Below are positions 8,366 to 17,388 of a stretch of DNA of 64,000 nucleotides, in pieces. The notes under the pieces are model-generated. The model was not told the DNA's origin. It saw nothing but the letters and a program-made list of their open reading frames with translations, and did no database searches. The first letter of the stretch is position 1; the number at the start of each line of letters is the position of its first letter. A program made the translations under genes and the position numbers. Source of the stretch: Cupriavidus pauculus (GTDB taxonomy: Bacteria > Pseudomonadota > Gammaproteobacteria > Burkholderiales > Burkholderiaceae); NCBI RefSeq assembly GCF_008693385.1, contig NZ_CP044067.1:3019501-3083500 (forward strand). Direction: 5' to 3'.

Positions 8366-9162
8366 GCGGCGGCTCCGAACTCCGCGCCCAGATACGCGGC
8401 GCGGACGCGCGGGTCGTCGGTGACGGATGCAAAGGAGCCTTCGGCCAGCATCGCACCCTGTGCCAGGACCACGACGTGATCGCTCAGCGCCGCGATGAGG
8501 TCCATGTTGTGTTCGACCAGTGCAAAGGTCTTGCCTTCGTCGCGCAGATCGAGGATGAATTGGCCCAGCGATTCGACGAGCACGGGGTTCACGCCCGCGG
8601 CGGGTTCGTCGAGCAGCACGATATCGGGATCGGCCATCAGCGCGCGGCAGAGTTCCAGCAGTTTCTTCTGCCCGCCCGACAGCGCGCCCGCCGGCGCGTC
8701 GGCCAGCCGTTGCAGCCGGGCGCGTTCGAGCAGCGCCATCGCGCGATCGGTTGCCTCGCGCTCCGCCCGCCGCACGCGGCCACGCGCGAAGGCCAGCGGC
8801 CACAGGCGTTCGCCGGGATGATCGGGCGTGGCCAGCAGCAGGTTCTCGAGCACGGTCAGGCTGTCCAGCTCGCGCGCGAGCTGGAACGTGCGGGCGACGC
8901 CGCGACGCGCGCGGCGATGCACGGGCAGCGTGGTGATATCGTCGGCCCCCAGCAGCACGCGGCCGCTATCGGGCCGCTGCGTGCCCGCGAGCACGCTGAA
9001 CAGCGTGGACTTGCCCGCGCCGTTGGGGCCGATGAGGCCAGTGATGCGGCCCGGCGCGAGTTGCAGCGAGACGCCGTCGAGCGCGACAAGGCCGCCGAAC
9101 GATACGCGTACCGCGTCGGCGCGCAGCCCTCCGGCCGGCCAGGCGAGCGGGTCCGGCCTCAC
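8362..9162 (-). CDS. Liv-type ABC importer ATPase (LivG-like), GTG start
   Basis: 266 residues. Walker A GPNGAGKST at 45-53, the LivG hallmark VARTFQLARELDSLTVLENL, signature LSGGQKK, Walker B IVLLDEPAAGVNP and VEHNMDLI are all present. The start is GTG at 9162, which overlaps the TGA of the binding-protein gene (GTGA), so the four importer genes and the receptor are strictly coupled. Confidence 0.92.
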   Translation of the reverse strand: MRPDPLAWPAGGLRADAVRVSFGGLVALDGVSLQLAPGRITGLIGPNGAGKSTLFSVLAGTQRPDSGRVLLGADDITTLPVHRRARRGVARTFQLARELDSLTVLENLLLATPDHPGERLWPLAFARGRVRRAEREATDRAMALLERARLQRLADAPAGALSGGQKKLLELCRALMADPDIVLLDEPAAGVNPVLVESLGQFILDLRDEGKTFALVEHNMDLIAALSDHVVVLAQGAMLAEGSFASVTDDPRVRAAYLGAEFGAAA

Positions 9163-10403
9163 CGCAGTGTATCGACGAGCTGATTCGCGCCGTTGCGGAT
9201 CACGAAATGCCCGTACTCGCGATTGAGCTGGTCGCCGGTCGGCGTGAAGCGGAACTGCGAACCGGCGCCGCTATAGGCAATCGCCTGCTTCGCCCGCAGG
9301 GCCTTGAGCCCATCGACGGGGTTCTCCACGGCCGTGCCCGGACCGTTGACCACGGTCGGAATCGCCTTGGCGAAGACCTTCGGATCGGCGCTGCCCGCGC
9401 GCTCGATCGCCAATGCCAGCACCGAAATCTCGTCCCAGACGTTCGACGGGAAAATGGCCAGCGTACCCGGCGCGATGCCCGCTTCCTTCGCAAACGTGCG
9501 ATAGGCGGTGGACGTGGCGGGCGGGATCGACTGGATATGGTGAATCCCTTCGGCCACCTGCTTGCCGACGTTCTTGATAAACGCGCCTTCCGCATCGGCC
9601 GACGACGAGTTCGCATACAGGCGCGTGTCGCTGAACCCGCCGCGGTAGACCTCGCGCGCGATCGCGGACAGGTCGGGCAGATAGCTGGGCACGAACACGG
9701 CATCGGGCTTGCGGCCGAAGACCTTCTCGACTTCCGCGCGATACGACGGCTGGTTGGGGTTGTAGTAGACGGTGTCCAGCACCTCGCCGCCGCCTTTCCT
9801 GAACGCATTGACGAACGGATCGACCATGCTCAGCGTAAACGGCGTCTGCAACACGAGCAGCGACGCCTTGCGCGCGCCATCCTTGAGCGCCGCGTGCGCG
9901 AACACCGCGCCCCAGTCGCTGCCCCGCGCCTGGAAACGCCAGACGAGGCCCTTGTTGTCGCCCTGCGTGACTTCGTCGCCGGAACCCGTCACGAGCAACG
10001 GAATACCGCGCTCGACGGTCAGCGGCTTGACGGCCATCGCTACCGCGCTGCTCCATACGCCGACGATCGCGCTTACCTTCGACACGTCCAGCAGCTTGCG
10101 CGCGGCCGCCACGCCGGCGGTCGGATTGCTTTCGTCGTCCTCGACGAGGATTTCGATCTTGCGGCCACCGAGCACGCCGCCCGCCTGCGAATTGATGAAC
10201 TCCGCCGCCTTGCGGGCGGCATTCACCATGCCGGCGCCATAGGCACCGCCGCCGCCGCTCAGCGGGGCCAGGATGCCGATGCGGATGGGGCCGCTGTCCT
10301 GTGCAAAGGCAAGGGACGAGAACTGGGACAGGGAGGCGGCGGCCGTGCCGGCGCCGAGCGCGCGCAGCAGGGCCCGGCGCTGGGCCGAGGGAAGACGGGA
10401 CAT
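9159..10403 (-). CDS. periplasmic substrate-binding protein of Liv-type ABC importer
   Basis: 414 residues from MSRLPSAQRR. The signal region contains a twin-Arg-like stretch (QRRALLRALG) before a hydrophobic segment ending AFAQ, so Sec or Tat export is possible. The mature protein follows the type I periplasmic fold of LivK/amide-urea-aromatic acid receptors: PIRIGILAPLSGGGGAYG, then a large central domain and ENPVDGLKALRAKQ near the end. The ligand cannot be read from sequence. The genes beside it (flavin monooxygenases, AhpD-like protein, sulfurtransferase) suggest an aromatic or organosulfur compound rather than leucine. Confidence 0.9.
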   Translation of the reverse strand: MSRLPSAQRRALLRALGAGTAAASLSQFSSLAFAQDSGPIRIGILAPLSGGGGAYGAGMVNAARKAAEFINSQAGGVLGGRKIEILVEDDESNPTAGVAAARKLLDVSKVSAIVGVWSSAVAMAVKPLTVERGIPLLVTGSGDEVTQGDNKGLVWRFQARGSDWGAVFAHAALKDGARKASLLVLQTPFTLSMVDPFVNAFRKGGGEVLDTVYYNPNQPSYRAEVEKVFGRKPDAVFVPSYLPDLSAIAREVYRGGFSDTRLYANSSSADAEGAFIKNVGKQVAEGIHHIQSIPPATSTAYRTFAKEAGIAPGTLAIFPSNVWDEISVLALAIERAGSADPKVFAKAIPTVVNGPGTAVENPVDGLKALRAKQAIAYSGAGSQFRFTPTGDQLNREYGHFVIRNGANQLVDTLR

Positions 10404-10429
10404 GGACGGTCTTTGAATCGCTGAAGGGC

Positions 10430-10975
10430 TTAGAGAGGATGCACGGCAGTGGCGTCTTCGCCGATCTGCAATGCCTGATTGAATCGATTGAAGAACCCGC
10501 ACAAGGCGATGCGCAACGTCAGCTCGACGATCTGGGCTTCCGAGAAATGGGTACGCAGGCGCTCGAACACGTTGTCGCGGATGCGCTGCGGCTGCTGCGT
10601 GACGGCGATCGCATACTCGACCACGAGCTTGTCCGCCTCGGACAGTTCGGGGTGGTCCGCATAGTCGAGCAGGCGTCGCGCGCCGTCTTCGCTCACGCCT
10701 TCCACGGCCAGCCGCGGCGCGTGGTTACGCACGCAATACTCGCAGTCGTTGAGCAGCGACACGACCACGATGGCGATCTCGATAAAGCGATGGGGCACCG
10801 CGTTGCGGGCCTTGAGCTCCAGTAGCATCTGCGGCAGATGATCGACGGCGGGCCCGACGTGCGCGAGCACCGAGAACTGATCGGCAAAATGATGGCCATT
10901 GCCTGTGAAGGCCTCGAACAGCGCGCGGCGGCTGCTGTCGAACGTATCGGGGGACAACTCGGTAACGCGGGGCAT
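10430..10975 (-). CDS. carboxymuconolactone decarboxylase / AhpD-like protein
   Basis: 181 residues. Contains the AhpD-type redox motif ECxxC-like DCEYCVRNH with C78, C81 and H85, set in an all-helical CMD domain (about 30-150). Such proteins are either alkylhydroperoxidase-like thiol enzymes or gamma-carboxymuconolactone decarboxylases; the intact CxxC plus His favours the thiol peroxidase type. It is 15 bases after the LLM monooxygenase gene and 26 bases before the ABC receptor gene, in the same operon. A role in removing peroxide or assisting ring or side-chain breakdown is inferred from context. Confidence 0.85.
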   Translation of the reverse strand: MPRVTELSPDTFDSSRRALFEAFTGNGHHFADQFSVLAHVGPAVDHLPQMLLELKARNAVPHRFIEIAIVVVSLLNDCEYCVRNHAPRLAVEGVSEDGARRLLDYADHPELSEADKLVVEYAIAVTQQPQRIRDNVFERLRTHFSEAQIVELTLRIALCGFFNRFNQALQIGEDATAVHPL

Positions 10976-10990
10976 GGGAACTCCGGAGAA

Positions 10991-12376
10991 TCAGGAAGCA
11001 GGGTGTCGGAACGTCGCGCCGATATGCGGCGCCTGAAGCGTGGCGGAAGAGGGCCGGTCATCGGTGCCGGTGAGCTTCTCGCGCAGCGTGCCCGGCGCAT
11101 ATTCGGTCTTGTAGACGCCGCGCCGCTGCAATTCGGGCACGAGGTACGTGACGATGTCCTCGAACGTGCGCGGCATCTCGACCGACGCGAGGTTGAAGCC
11201 GTCGATGCCCGTTTCGTCCATCCACGCCGCGAGCGTGTCGGCCACCTGCCGCGCGTCGCCGACGGCCACACCGCCGCGCCCGCCGATACCTACGAACTCG
11301 ACGGCATCGCGCACGGTCCACGTGCGGCTCGGGTCCAGCTTGCTGAACGACGCGAGCGCGGACTGTCCGGCGTTGGTATCGACATACTCGAGCGTGTCGT
11401 CGGGTGCGTAGCGGCTCAGGTCGATGCCCGTCCAGCCCGACAGCAGCGCCAGCGCGCCGTCGTAGCTCACGCGCGCGCGATAGGCGTCGTGGCGGGCCTT
11501 GGCGAGGGCTTCGGTCTCATCGACGATGGCCGTGAACATCGCGAAGATGCGCACCGACGCGGGATCGCGGCCGGCCTCGCGCAGCGCGTCGCGCAGCCGC
11601 TGCACCGTGCGCCGCAGACCCGCCGGCGTGGGCGCGCCCACGAAGATGCATTCGGCATGGCGCGCGGCAAAGCGCGTGCCGCGGTCGGAGCCGCCCGCCT
11701 GAAACAGCAACGGCGTGCGTTGCGGCGACGGCTCGCACTGGAATACGCCGTCGGTACGGAAATGTTCGCCCGCGTGCCGCACGCGGCGAATGCGCGCGGG
11801 GTCCGCATAGACGCCGGTCTCGCGGTCGCGCACCACGGCGCCGTCTTCCCAGCCGCCTTCCCACAGCGCGTAGCAGACATCGAGGAATTCGTCGGCGCGG
11901 TCGTAGCGCGCATCGTGCGCGGCCAGCGCATCGAGGCCGAGGCTGCGCGCGCCACTGTCGAGGTACGACGTGACGATATTCCAGGCCACGCGGCCCTTGC
12001 TCAGATGGTCGAGCGTGTTCAGGCGCCGCGCGAGCAGATAGGGATGTTCGTAGGAAACGGACTGCGTGACGCCGAATCCCAGATGCGTGGTGGCGTGGGC
12101 CATGAGCGGGATAAGCGGCGCGGGGTCGTTCATCGGCACCTGCGCGGCGGTGCGCAGTGCCATCTCGGCCGAGCCGCCTGCTACGTCGTAGATACCCGTG
12201 ATATCGCCGAGGAACAGGCTATCGAAGCGACCGCGCTCCAGCAGCCTTGCGAGCTCGACCCAGTGACCGGTGTCGAGATAGCCGGTTGACCGGTCGCTCT
12301 CCGCGGTCCACTGCCCGGGGGCGAGGTGGACCACGCAGTTCATCGTGAAGGCATTGAGGCGAATCTGGCGTGGCAT
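10991..12376 (-). CDS. LLM-class flavin-dependent monooxygenase (NtaA/SoxA/DszA type)
   Basis: 461 residues from MPRQIRLNAFTMN. The long form of the luciferase-like fold with the NtaA/SnaA/DszA features: FTMNCVVHLAPGQW near the start, GRFDSLFLGDITG, WNIVTSYLDSGARSLG and PLLFQAGGSDRGTRFAARHAE. These enzymes use reduced FMN from a separate reductase to oxidise nitrilotriacetate, dibenzothiophene sulfone, alkylated amines and similar substrates. No flavin reductase gene is visible in this operon, so FMNH2 must come from elsewhere. It lies between the FAD monooxygenase and the AhpD-like gene. Confidence 0.9.
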   Translation of the reverse strand: MPRQIRLNAFTMNCVVHLAPGQWTAESDRSTGYLDTGHWVELARLLERGRFDSLFLGDITGIYDVAGGSAEMALRTAAQVPMNDPAPLIPLMAHATTHLGFGVTQSVSYEHPYLLARRLNTLDHLSKGRVAWNIVTSYLDSGARSLGLDALAAHDARYDRADEFLDVCYALWEGGWEDGAVVRDRETGVYADPARIRRVRHAGEHFRTDGVFQCEPSPQRTPLLFQAGGSDRGTRFAARHAECIFVGAPTPAGLRRTVQRLRDALREAGRDPASVRIFAMFTAIVDETEALAKARHDAYRARVSYDGALALLSGWTGIDLSRYAPDDTLEYVDTNAGQSALASFSKLDPSRTWTVRDAVEFVGIGGRGGVAVGDARQVADTLAAWMDETGIDGFNLASVEMPRTFEDIVTYLVPELQRRGVYKTEYAPGTLREKLTGTDDRPSSATLQAPHIGATFRHPAS

Positions 12377-12459
12377 ACGGGAAAACACCGATAACGGCAC
12401 GAAAGCGAGCCATTGTCGGGGGGCTCGCACCAAAGCGGAACGATGGTTTTCGCATGCCG

Positions 12460-14256
12460 TTATACGATCGGCGCTGCCACTGGGCGGCTTATGGCGCGGG
12501 GCTGGGCGGACATCGCCGCTCCGGCCGCCCCCGCCTTCGCGGCAGGGGCGAGGCCGAGCAGTCGTCGCAGCGTTTCCGCGAGCGCCGGTCCCGGCGCGGT
12601 CCGCGCGGTCAGGCGCCGCGCGACAAAGCCGTCGGGCCGCACGAGCAGCGCGTCGCCGTCATGGAGCGCATAGAGGCGGTCGAATTTTTCCGCGTCCGGG
12701 GTGTACGGACCGTCGGGTCCGAGGTCGACGACGTCCACGTCGATATCGAGGGTATCCAGCGCGCGTGCCGCGGCCGCACGCCAGGCCGGCGCGCCGCGCT
12801 GCACGAGCAGCGTGAAGCGGCCATGCCAGAGGTCCACAGTCGACAGGAGCGTGCCATCGTCGCGCCGCAGCCAGACGTGGGGGGCACGCGTGCCGGGTAC
12901 CGTGCTCTCGACGTAGTGCTCGAGCGAGGCTGGCGGCGCGATGGCGCCGTCCCGCAGCACGGCAACACGTCCGTCGCTCTCGTCTCTCCTGTCGCTCTCG
13001 TCGCCGCCGTAGGTCGTGCCAAGCTGGAAGCCCGTATGCAGCACGCTGTTGGCACCATGCCGCACGAGCGCATCGCGCAGGAACGCGACCCCTTGCGGGC
13101 TCAGCGCGCCGGTACGCGCGGCATCCGGTTCTCCGAGCAGCGTGGCCTGGACGATCGCCTGAAAATTCAGCGAGTTGTACGTCGCCGCCTTCACGGCGAG
13201 TTGCGCGCGGGGCTTGCGTTCGGCCTCGTAGGTATCGAGCAGGGCTTCCGGCGCCGCGCCGCGCAGGACCAGCGCAAGCTTCCACGCGAGATTGTTGGCA
13301 TCCTGTACGCCGATGTTCGCGCCATAGCCGCCCCATGGCGAATGCCAGTGCGCGGCATCGCCCGCGAACAGCACACGGTTCTCGCGCCAGCGGCGCAGCA
13401 GTCCCGTCGTGTAGTCGAAGCGGTAGGTTTCGACGATCTCGATATCGATATCGGGCATGCCGAGCGCGCCGCGAATGCGCCGGCGCACATCGTCGGCATC
13501 GGGCAGTGCCTCTTCGTCGTGGCGGAAGCTGTAGCGCCACAGGCCTGTTCGCGGATGCCTGCTGCCGAACCATCCCGCATAGCGGGGGTCCAGCACGAAC
13601 GAATGAAAAAAGCCGTCTTGCCCGAGCGTGTCGTCCAGCGATGCCCGGAACTCGGTCAGGATCTGGTTACCGAACGTCGGTCCATGGTCCTCGCCACCGG
13701 CCACGCGGCTGCGCACGAAACTGCGTGCCCCGTCGCAGGCGACGACATAGCGCGCCCGGATGTCCTGTTCGTCGTCGCCATGACGCACGCGCACCTGTAC
13801 CGCGTCGCCGTGCTGCGCGACATCGACGACCTCGGTACCGAAACGTAGCGAGACGTTAGGCCATGCCTCCGCTTGCCTGCGCAGCGCGGCCTCGTAGTCG
13901 GAGGCGGGAATCTTGCGCGGGAACACGGGCGAGAGATCCGCCCATTTGCGCGCGTAGTACGCATCGTCGCCGGCGGACTGGCGCACCTCGGCCACCGTGC
14001 CGAGCGCCACGCGCAGATAGAAGCCCTGTCCATTGGAGGCGCCGATCGGCCAGCCCGCATTGTCGAGCTGCTGCCAGACGCCCCATTGCCGGTAGAGTTC
14101 GGCCGTCGAGGCATGCACGAACTGCCCCTTCGGCAGGGTCGTGGTGCCCGCGCGCTTCTCGCACAGCACGGTACGCACGCCCGCGCGGCCGAGCAGATAG
14201 GCGAGGGACAGGCCGACCGGACCGCCACCGCAGATGACCACATCGACCTGCGTCAT
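12460..14256 (-). CDS. FAD-dependent aromatic hydroxylase-type monooxygenase
   Basis: 598 residues. N-terminal FAD-binding GGGPVG (residues 10-15) in VDVVICGGGPVGLSLAYLLGR, the second FAD/NAD motif ending VVACDGARSFVR, and the GD motif GDAAHWHSPWGGYGANIG, all as in PHBH-type class A flavoprotein hydroxylases such as MhpA and phenol or resorcinol hydroxylases. A C-terminal thioredoxin-like domain (about 440-570) lacks a CxxC, as usual. It inserts oxygen in an aromatic or similar substrate using NAD(P)H. Its ATG overlaps the sulfurtransferase stop (ATGA). An 83-base gap separates it from the next gene. Confidence 0.9.
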   Translation of the reverse strand: MTQVDVVICGGGPVGLSLAYLLGRAGVRTVLCEKRAGTTTLPKGQFVHASTAELYRQWGVWQQLDNAGWPIGASNGQGFYLRVALGTVAEVRQSAGDDAYYARKWADLSPVFPRKIPASDYEAALRRQAEAWPNVSLRFGTEVVDVAQHGDAVQVRVRHGDDEQDIRARYVVACDGARSFVRSRVAGGEDHGPTFGNQILTEFRASLDDTLGQDGFFHSFVLDPRYAGWFGSRHPRTGLWRYSFRHDEEALPDADDVRRRIRGALGMPDIDIEIVETYRFDYTTGLLRRWRENRVLFAGDAAHWHSPWGGYGANIGVQDANNLAWKLALVLRGAAPEALLDTYEAERKPRAQLAVKAATYNSLNFQAIVQATLLGEPDAARTGALSPQGVAFLRDALVRHGANSVLHTGFQLGTTYGGDESDRRDESDGRVAVLRDGAIAPPASLEHYVESTVPGTRAPHVWLRRDDGTLLSTVDLWHGRFTLLVQRGAPAWRAAAARALDTLDIDVDVVDLGPDGPYTPDAEKFDRLYALHDGDALLVRPDGFVARRLTARTAPGPALAETLRRLLGLAPAAKAGAAGAAMSAQPRAISRPVAAPIV

Positions 14257-15098
14257 GCCGTGGCTCCCGTCTTGCCGATACCGGTTTCGGATTGCGCGAG
14301 GCGGGCAGGGTCTCTGGACCATTCCGACCAGGAGCCCACATAGAGCCGCGGCGACAGGCCGGCCTCGACCATGGTCATCCAGACCAGCGCGGACAGCACG
14401 CCGCCGCCGCAATAGACCGCGATGTCGCCGCCGGGCCGCAGGCCGGCCTCCGCATAGCGCGTGGCGAGGATCTCGCGCGAGCGCATCAGGCCCGATGGCG
14501 TCCAGTGTTCGGCGGCGGCAAGATGGATCGCGCCGGGAAGATGCCCGGCCTGATAGCTCGCGGCATCGCGCGCATCGACGATCGTGGCTGGAGGCGTGGA
14601 CGCGAGCTCGGCCACGCCGACTTCGGGCAGTGCGCCCGCCGAGAGCCGCGGCAGACGGCCGGGTATCCGCCGCGAGGGCACGGCGTCGCCGCGCGCGACC
14701 GCGCCGCCCGCCGCCGTCCACGCCTTGAGGCCGCCATCGAGCACGAGCACGCGGCTCAGGCCCGCCCAGCGCAGCACCCACCATGCACGCGCGGCCAGCG
14801 CGAGGTTCGGCCCATACAGCACGATCTCGGTGTCTTCATCCACGCCCCAGGCCTCGAGCACGAGTGCAAGCGAAACGGGGTCGGGCAGCGGCAGGTTGCC
14901 GGTCGCGGCGGTCGGGGGGCCGGCAAAGACGTCGCGGATCTGCGCATGGACCGCGCCGTGGATATGGCCATCGCGGTAGCTTTCCAGTTCGGTGGCGGGG
15001 TCGCCGAGGCGGACATCGATAAACAGCCGGTTGTCGCGCGGCGCGGCGAGCAGGTCTTCGGCTCGCGCGAATGGGGCGCGGGCGTGCAAGGTAGTCAT
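14253..15098 (-). CDS. two-domain sulfurtransferase (rhodanese family)
   Basis: 281 residues with two rhodanese domains (about 10-135 and 150-275). The second carries the active-site loop VYCGGGV with catalytic Cys230. The first has no Cys at the equivalent site, as expected for the inactive domain. The loop differs from the CGSGVTA of thiosulfate sulfurtransferase, so the sulfur donor may differ. I chose the ATG at 15098; the reading frame extends upstream but without a likely start. It is first in the minus-strand run and overlaps the monooxygenase by four bases, which suggests that the pathway releases or handles a sulfur group. Confidence 0.87.
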   Translation of the reverse strand: MTTLHARAPFARAEDLLAAPRDNRLFIDVRLGDPATELESYRDGHIHGAVHAQIRDVFAGPPTAATGNLPLPDPVSLALVLEAWGVDEDTEIVLYGPNLALAARAWWVLRWAGLSRVLVLDGGLKAWTAAGGAVARGDAVPSRRIPGRLPRLSAGALPEVGVAELASTPPATIVDARDAASYQAGHLPGAIHLAAAEHWTPSGLMRSREILATRYAEAGLRPGGDIAVYCGGGVLSALVWMTMVEAGLSPRLYVGSWSEWSRDPARLAQSETGIGKTGATA

Positions 15099-15200
15099 GA
15101 GCGGCGAAGGAATGGTCGTGGGTCGAAGGAACGATGCGGGGCCATTGTCGGCGCGGGCGCCACGCAAGGCGTTACCACCGGCTGAAATCGGCGGGCGCGC

Positions 15201-15217
15201 ATGCGCGCCAGGCGCAT
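15201..15217. promoter_or_regulatory. inverted repeat in divergent promoter region
   Basis: ATGCGC-gccag-GCGCAT lies in the 266-base gap between the sulfurtransferase (-) and the Bug receptor (+), directly beside a GCATATGC palindrome (15214-15221). It is a candidate operator for the divergent pair, perhaps of the AraC regulator at 16377. No other gene or RNA is seen in the gap. Confidence 0.35.
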
Positions 15218-15364
15218 ATGCAATGCCGATCCGCCGCGAAATTGTTATAAGCAAGCGCGAAATCGGTCTAAGCGGCTTCATCCGGCGGTAAGTGCCACGA
15301 CCTTATGATTCATAGAATGGCTCGCACCCGGTACCCCGTGTGCCAGTCATCCGCAGGAGTCATT

Positions 15365-16369
15365 GTGAATATCGCCCGCCGCCATGCGGCCCGCCTCTCG
15401 TATCTGCTCTCGTCGCTGATCTCGTCGCTGATCACGCTCGCGCTGTCGCTCGCGAGCGTGGCCGTCCACGCGCAGACCTATCCGGACAAGCCCATCCGCA
15501 TCCTCATGCCCTGGGGCGACGGCTTTCCCGCAAACGCGCCGCATCTCTACTCGCAGGAACTTTCCAAACGGCTCGGCCAGCCCGTGGTGCTCGAGGTCAA
15601 GTCCGGTGCCGGCGGCGAGATCGCGGCGCGGCAGGTGCGTGGGGCGCCGAAGGATGGCTACACGTTGCTGGCCACGGGCACATCGATCACGACATCGTGG
15701 GCCTCGCGCGCCGGCAATGTGGATCCGGAAGGCGAATTGCAGCCGGTCGGGCAGATTGCGGCCACGCCATACGTGATCGTCGCGCAGGCCGGACGCTTCG
15801 GCACGTTCGCGAAGTTCCTCGGCACCGCGCGCGAGCGGCCGGGCAAGCTCAATTACGCGTCGCCGGGCATCGGTACCGGCATGCATTTCCTTGGCGAACT
15901 GATCAAGCAGAACGGGAACGTCGATGTCGTGCACGTGCCGTATGCCACCGGGGCGCGGCAGCTGCAGGCCGTGCTCGCGGGCGATGTCGATATCGCGATC
16001 ATTTCGCTGGTGACGGCGTTGCCGCAGATCCGTTCGGGCAAGCTCGAAGCGCTGGCCGTCAGCACCACGGCGCGCAGCAAGGCCGTGCCCGAAGTGCCGA
16101 CGCTCGGTGAAGCGGGCGTGCCCGGGCTGCCGAACATCGCTTCGTGGATCGCGTTGTTCGCGCCGAAGGGCGTGCCGGCCGATGTGCTGGCCAGACTCTC
16201 CGCGCAGATTCAGGCGGTATCGGCGGAGCCTGCCGTGCGCGATACCGTCGCACAGTGGGGCGCGGAAGTGCCCGACACCAGCAGCGCGCAACTGGCGCGC
16301 ACCGTGCAGATCGAGAAAAAGACGTGGTCGCGGCTGACCGCCGACGGGCGGCTCGTGGCGGCCGATTAG
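15365..16369 (+). CDS. Bug/TctC-type tripartite tricarboxylate receptor, GTG start
   Basis: 334 residues. I chose the GTG at 15365 because it has an AGGAG site at proper distance and starts directly at the signal peptide (MNIARRH, hydrophobic to about residue 35, cleavage after VHA). The mature part shows the Bug fold signatures YPDKPIRILMPW, GAGGEIAARQV, KDGYTLL and VPTLGEAGVPGLPN. The first substrate loop reads PWGDGFPAN rather than the common PFPAGGxxD, so its ligand may be unusual. No TctA/TctB membrane genes are nearby, as is usual for orphan Bug receptors. The AraC regulator follows after seven bases. Confidence 0.88.
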   Translation: MNIARRHAARLSYLLSSLISSLITLALSLASVAVHAQTYPDKPIRILMPWGDGFPANAPHLYSQELSKRLGQPVVLEVKSGAGGEIAARQVRGAPKDGYTLLATGTSITTSWASRAGNVDPEGELQPVGQIAATPYVIVAQAGRFGTFAKFLGTARERPGKLNYASPGIGTGMHFLGELIKQNGNVDVVHVPYATGARQLQAVLAGDVDIAIISLVTALPQIRSGKLEALAVSTTARSKAVPEVPTLGEAGVPGLPNIASWIALFAPKGVPADVLARLSAQIQAVSAEPAVRDTVAQWGAEVPDTSSAQLARTVQIEKKTWSRLTADGRLVAAD

Positions 16370-16376
16370 GGAGCGG

Positions 16377-17318
16377 ATGCCGACGATGGCCTTGCCGCAG
16401 CACGCTGCCCCGTTCGATACGCCACATGGTGCCCATCTGGGATACCTCGGGGGTGCGTTCGGCCGCGTGTCGCTGCTGGCGCCCGACGTCGTCTTCGCGC
16501 CGCACACGCGCGATTGCGAGCAGGTTCTGGCCAACGTCGATGAGGCGCCGCTCGATGTACTGATCGATGGCCATGCGCGTCGGCTGTTGCCGCACGATGC
16601 CATCCTGTTGCGGCCGCGGCAGATCTACGCGATTCCGCGCGCGGGCGAGGGCGGTGGCGCGCGGGGATTGCCGGGGTCGGTGCTGATCAAGGCCTCGGCC
16701 TCGCTGGCGGCGCGTGCGGGCCTGGCCATGCCCGCGCCGGGTACCGCGGGACCCAATGTACCGATCGCGCTGGCGCGCGATGCGCGCGCGGCGTTGCGCG
16801 AACTCGTCGATGCGATGACGGTGCAGGACCCCGGCGCGGTGGCGGTCCGGCAATGCGTCGATGCGGTGTTTGGCGCGGTGGCGCATGCCGCAATGGAACG
16901 TGGGCCGTTGCCGTCGGCACCGGCCGACGATGCGCAGGCGCCTTCCATTCGCGCCGAGGCCAACGCGCTGGTCTTTGGGGAACTGAACACGTTTCGCGAG
17001 ATTGGCGATGCGGCGCGCCGGTACGACGTGTCGGAGCGGCACTTCTTTACGCTGTTCCGTCGCGCCACGGGACTGCCGCCTCGCGCGTTCTACAACATGC
17101 GCCGGCTGGAGATGGCGTTTGCGCTGTTGCTCGATAGCTCGCGTTCGATTGCCGATATCGCTTACGAACTCGGGTTCAACGCACCGCCGCATTTCACGCG
17201 GTTTATGCGCGACAACACGGGGTGGACGCCGTCCAGCTATCGGCGGGCGGTTGCCCTGGCGCCGGATGCGCTGCGTCCGAGCGTGTCCACATTCGCCCCG
17301 CTGCCGCGCGGGGTGTGA
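16377..17318 (+). CDS. AraC family regulator
   Basis: 313 residues. The N-terminal 180 residues form a ligand-sensing half of the AraC_binding_2 kind. The C-terminal 100 residues hold two helix-turn-helix units: ARRYDVSERHFFTLFRRATG and the family signature SIADIAYELGFNAPPHFTRFMRDNTGWTPSSYRR. A GGGAG site precedes the ATG. It probably forms one unit with the Bug receptor and may control it or the divergent nine-gene run; this is inferred from position. Confidence 0.9.
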   Translation: MPTMALPQHAAPFDTPHGAHLGYLGGAFGRVSLLAPDVVFAPHTRDCEQVLANVDEAPLDVLIDGHARRLLPHDAILLRPRQIYAIPRAGEGGGARGLPGSVLIKASASLAARAGLAMPAPGTAGPNVPIALARDARAALRELVDAMTVQDPGAVAVRQCVDAVFGAVAHAAMERGPLPSAPADDAQAPSIRAEANALVFGELNTFREIGDAARRYDVSERHFFTLFRRATGLPPRAFYNMRRLEMAFALLLDSSRSIADIAYELGFNAPPHFTRFMRDNTGWTPSSYRRAVALAPDALRPSVSTFAPLPRGV

Positions 17319-17388
17319 CATTCGGGCACGGCGAAATTCCGCGCGAAACTGAGTATCCTTCGCTTCACGACCTTCCGTCCCGAGTATC

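Noticed and set aside
9159..10502. Upstream ATG at 10502 for the ABC receptor
   Set aside because: It would overlap the AhpD-like gene by 73 bases and put 33 polar residues before the signal peptide. ATG 10403 starts the signal peptide directly.
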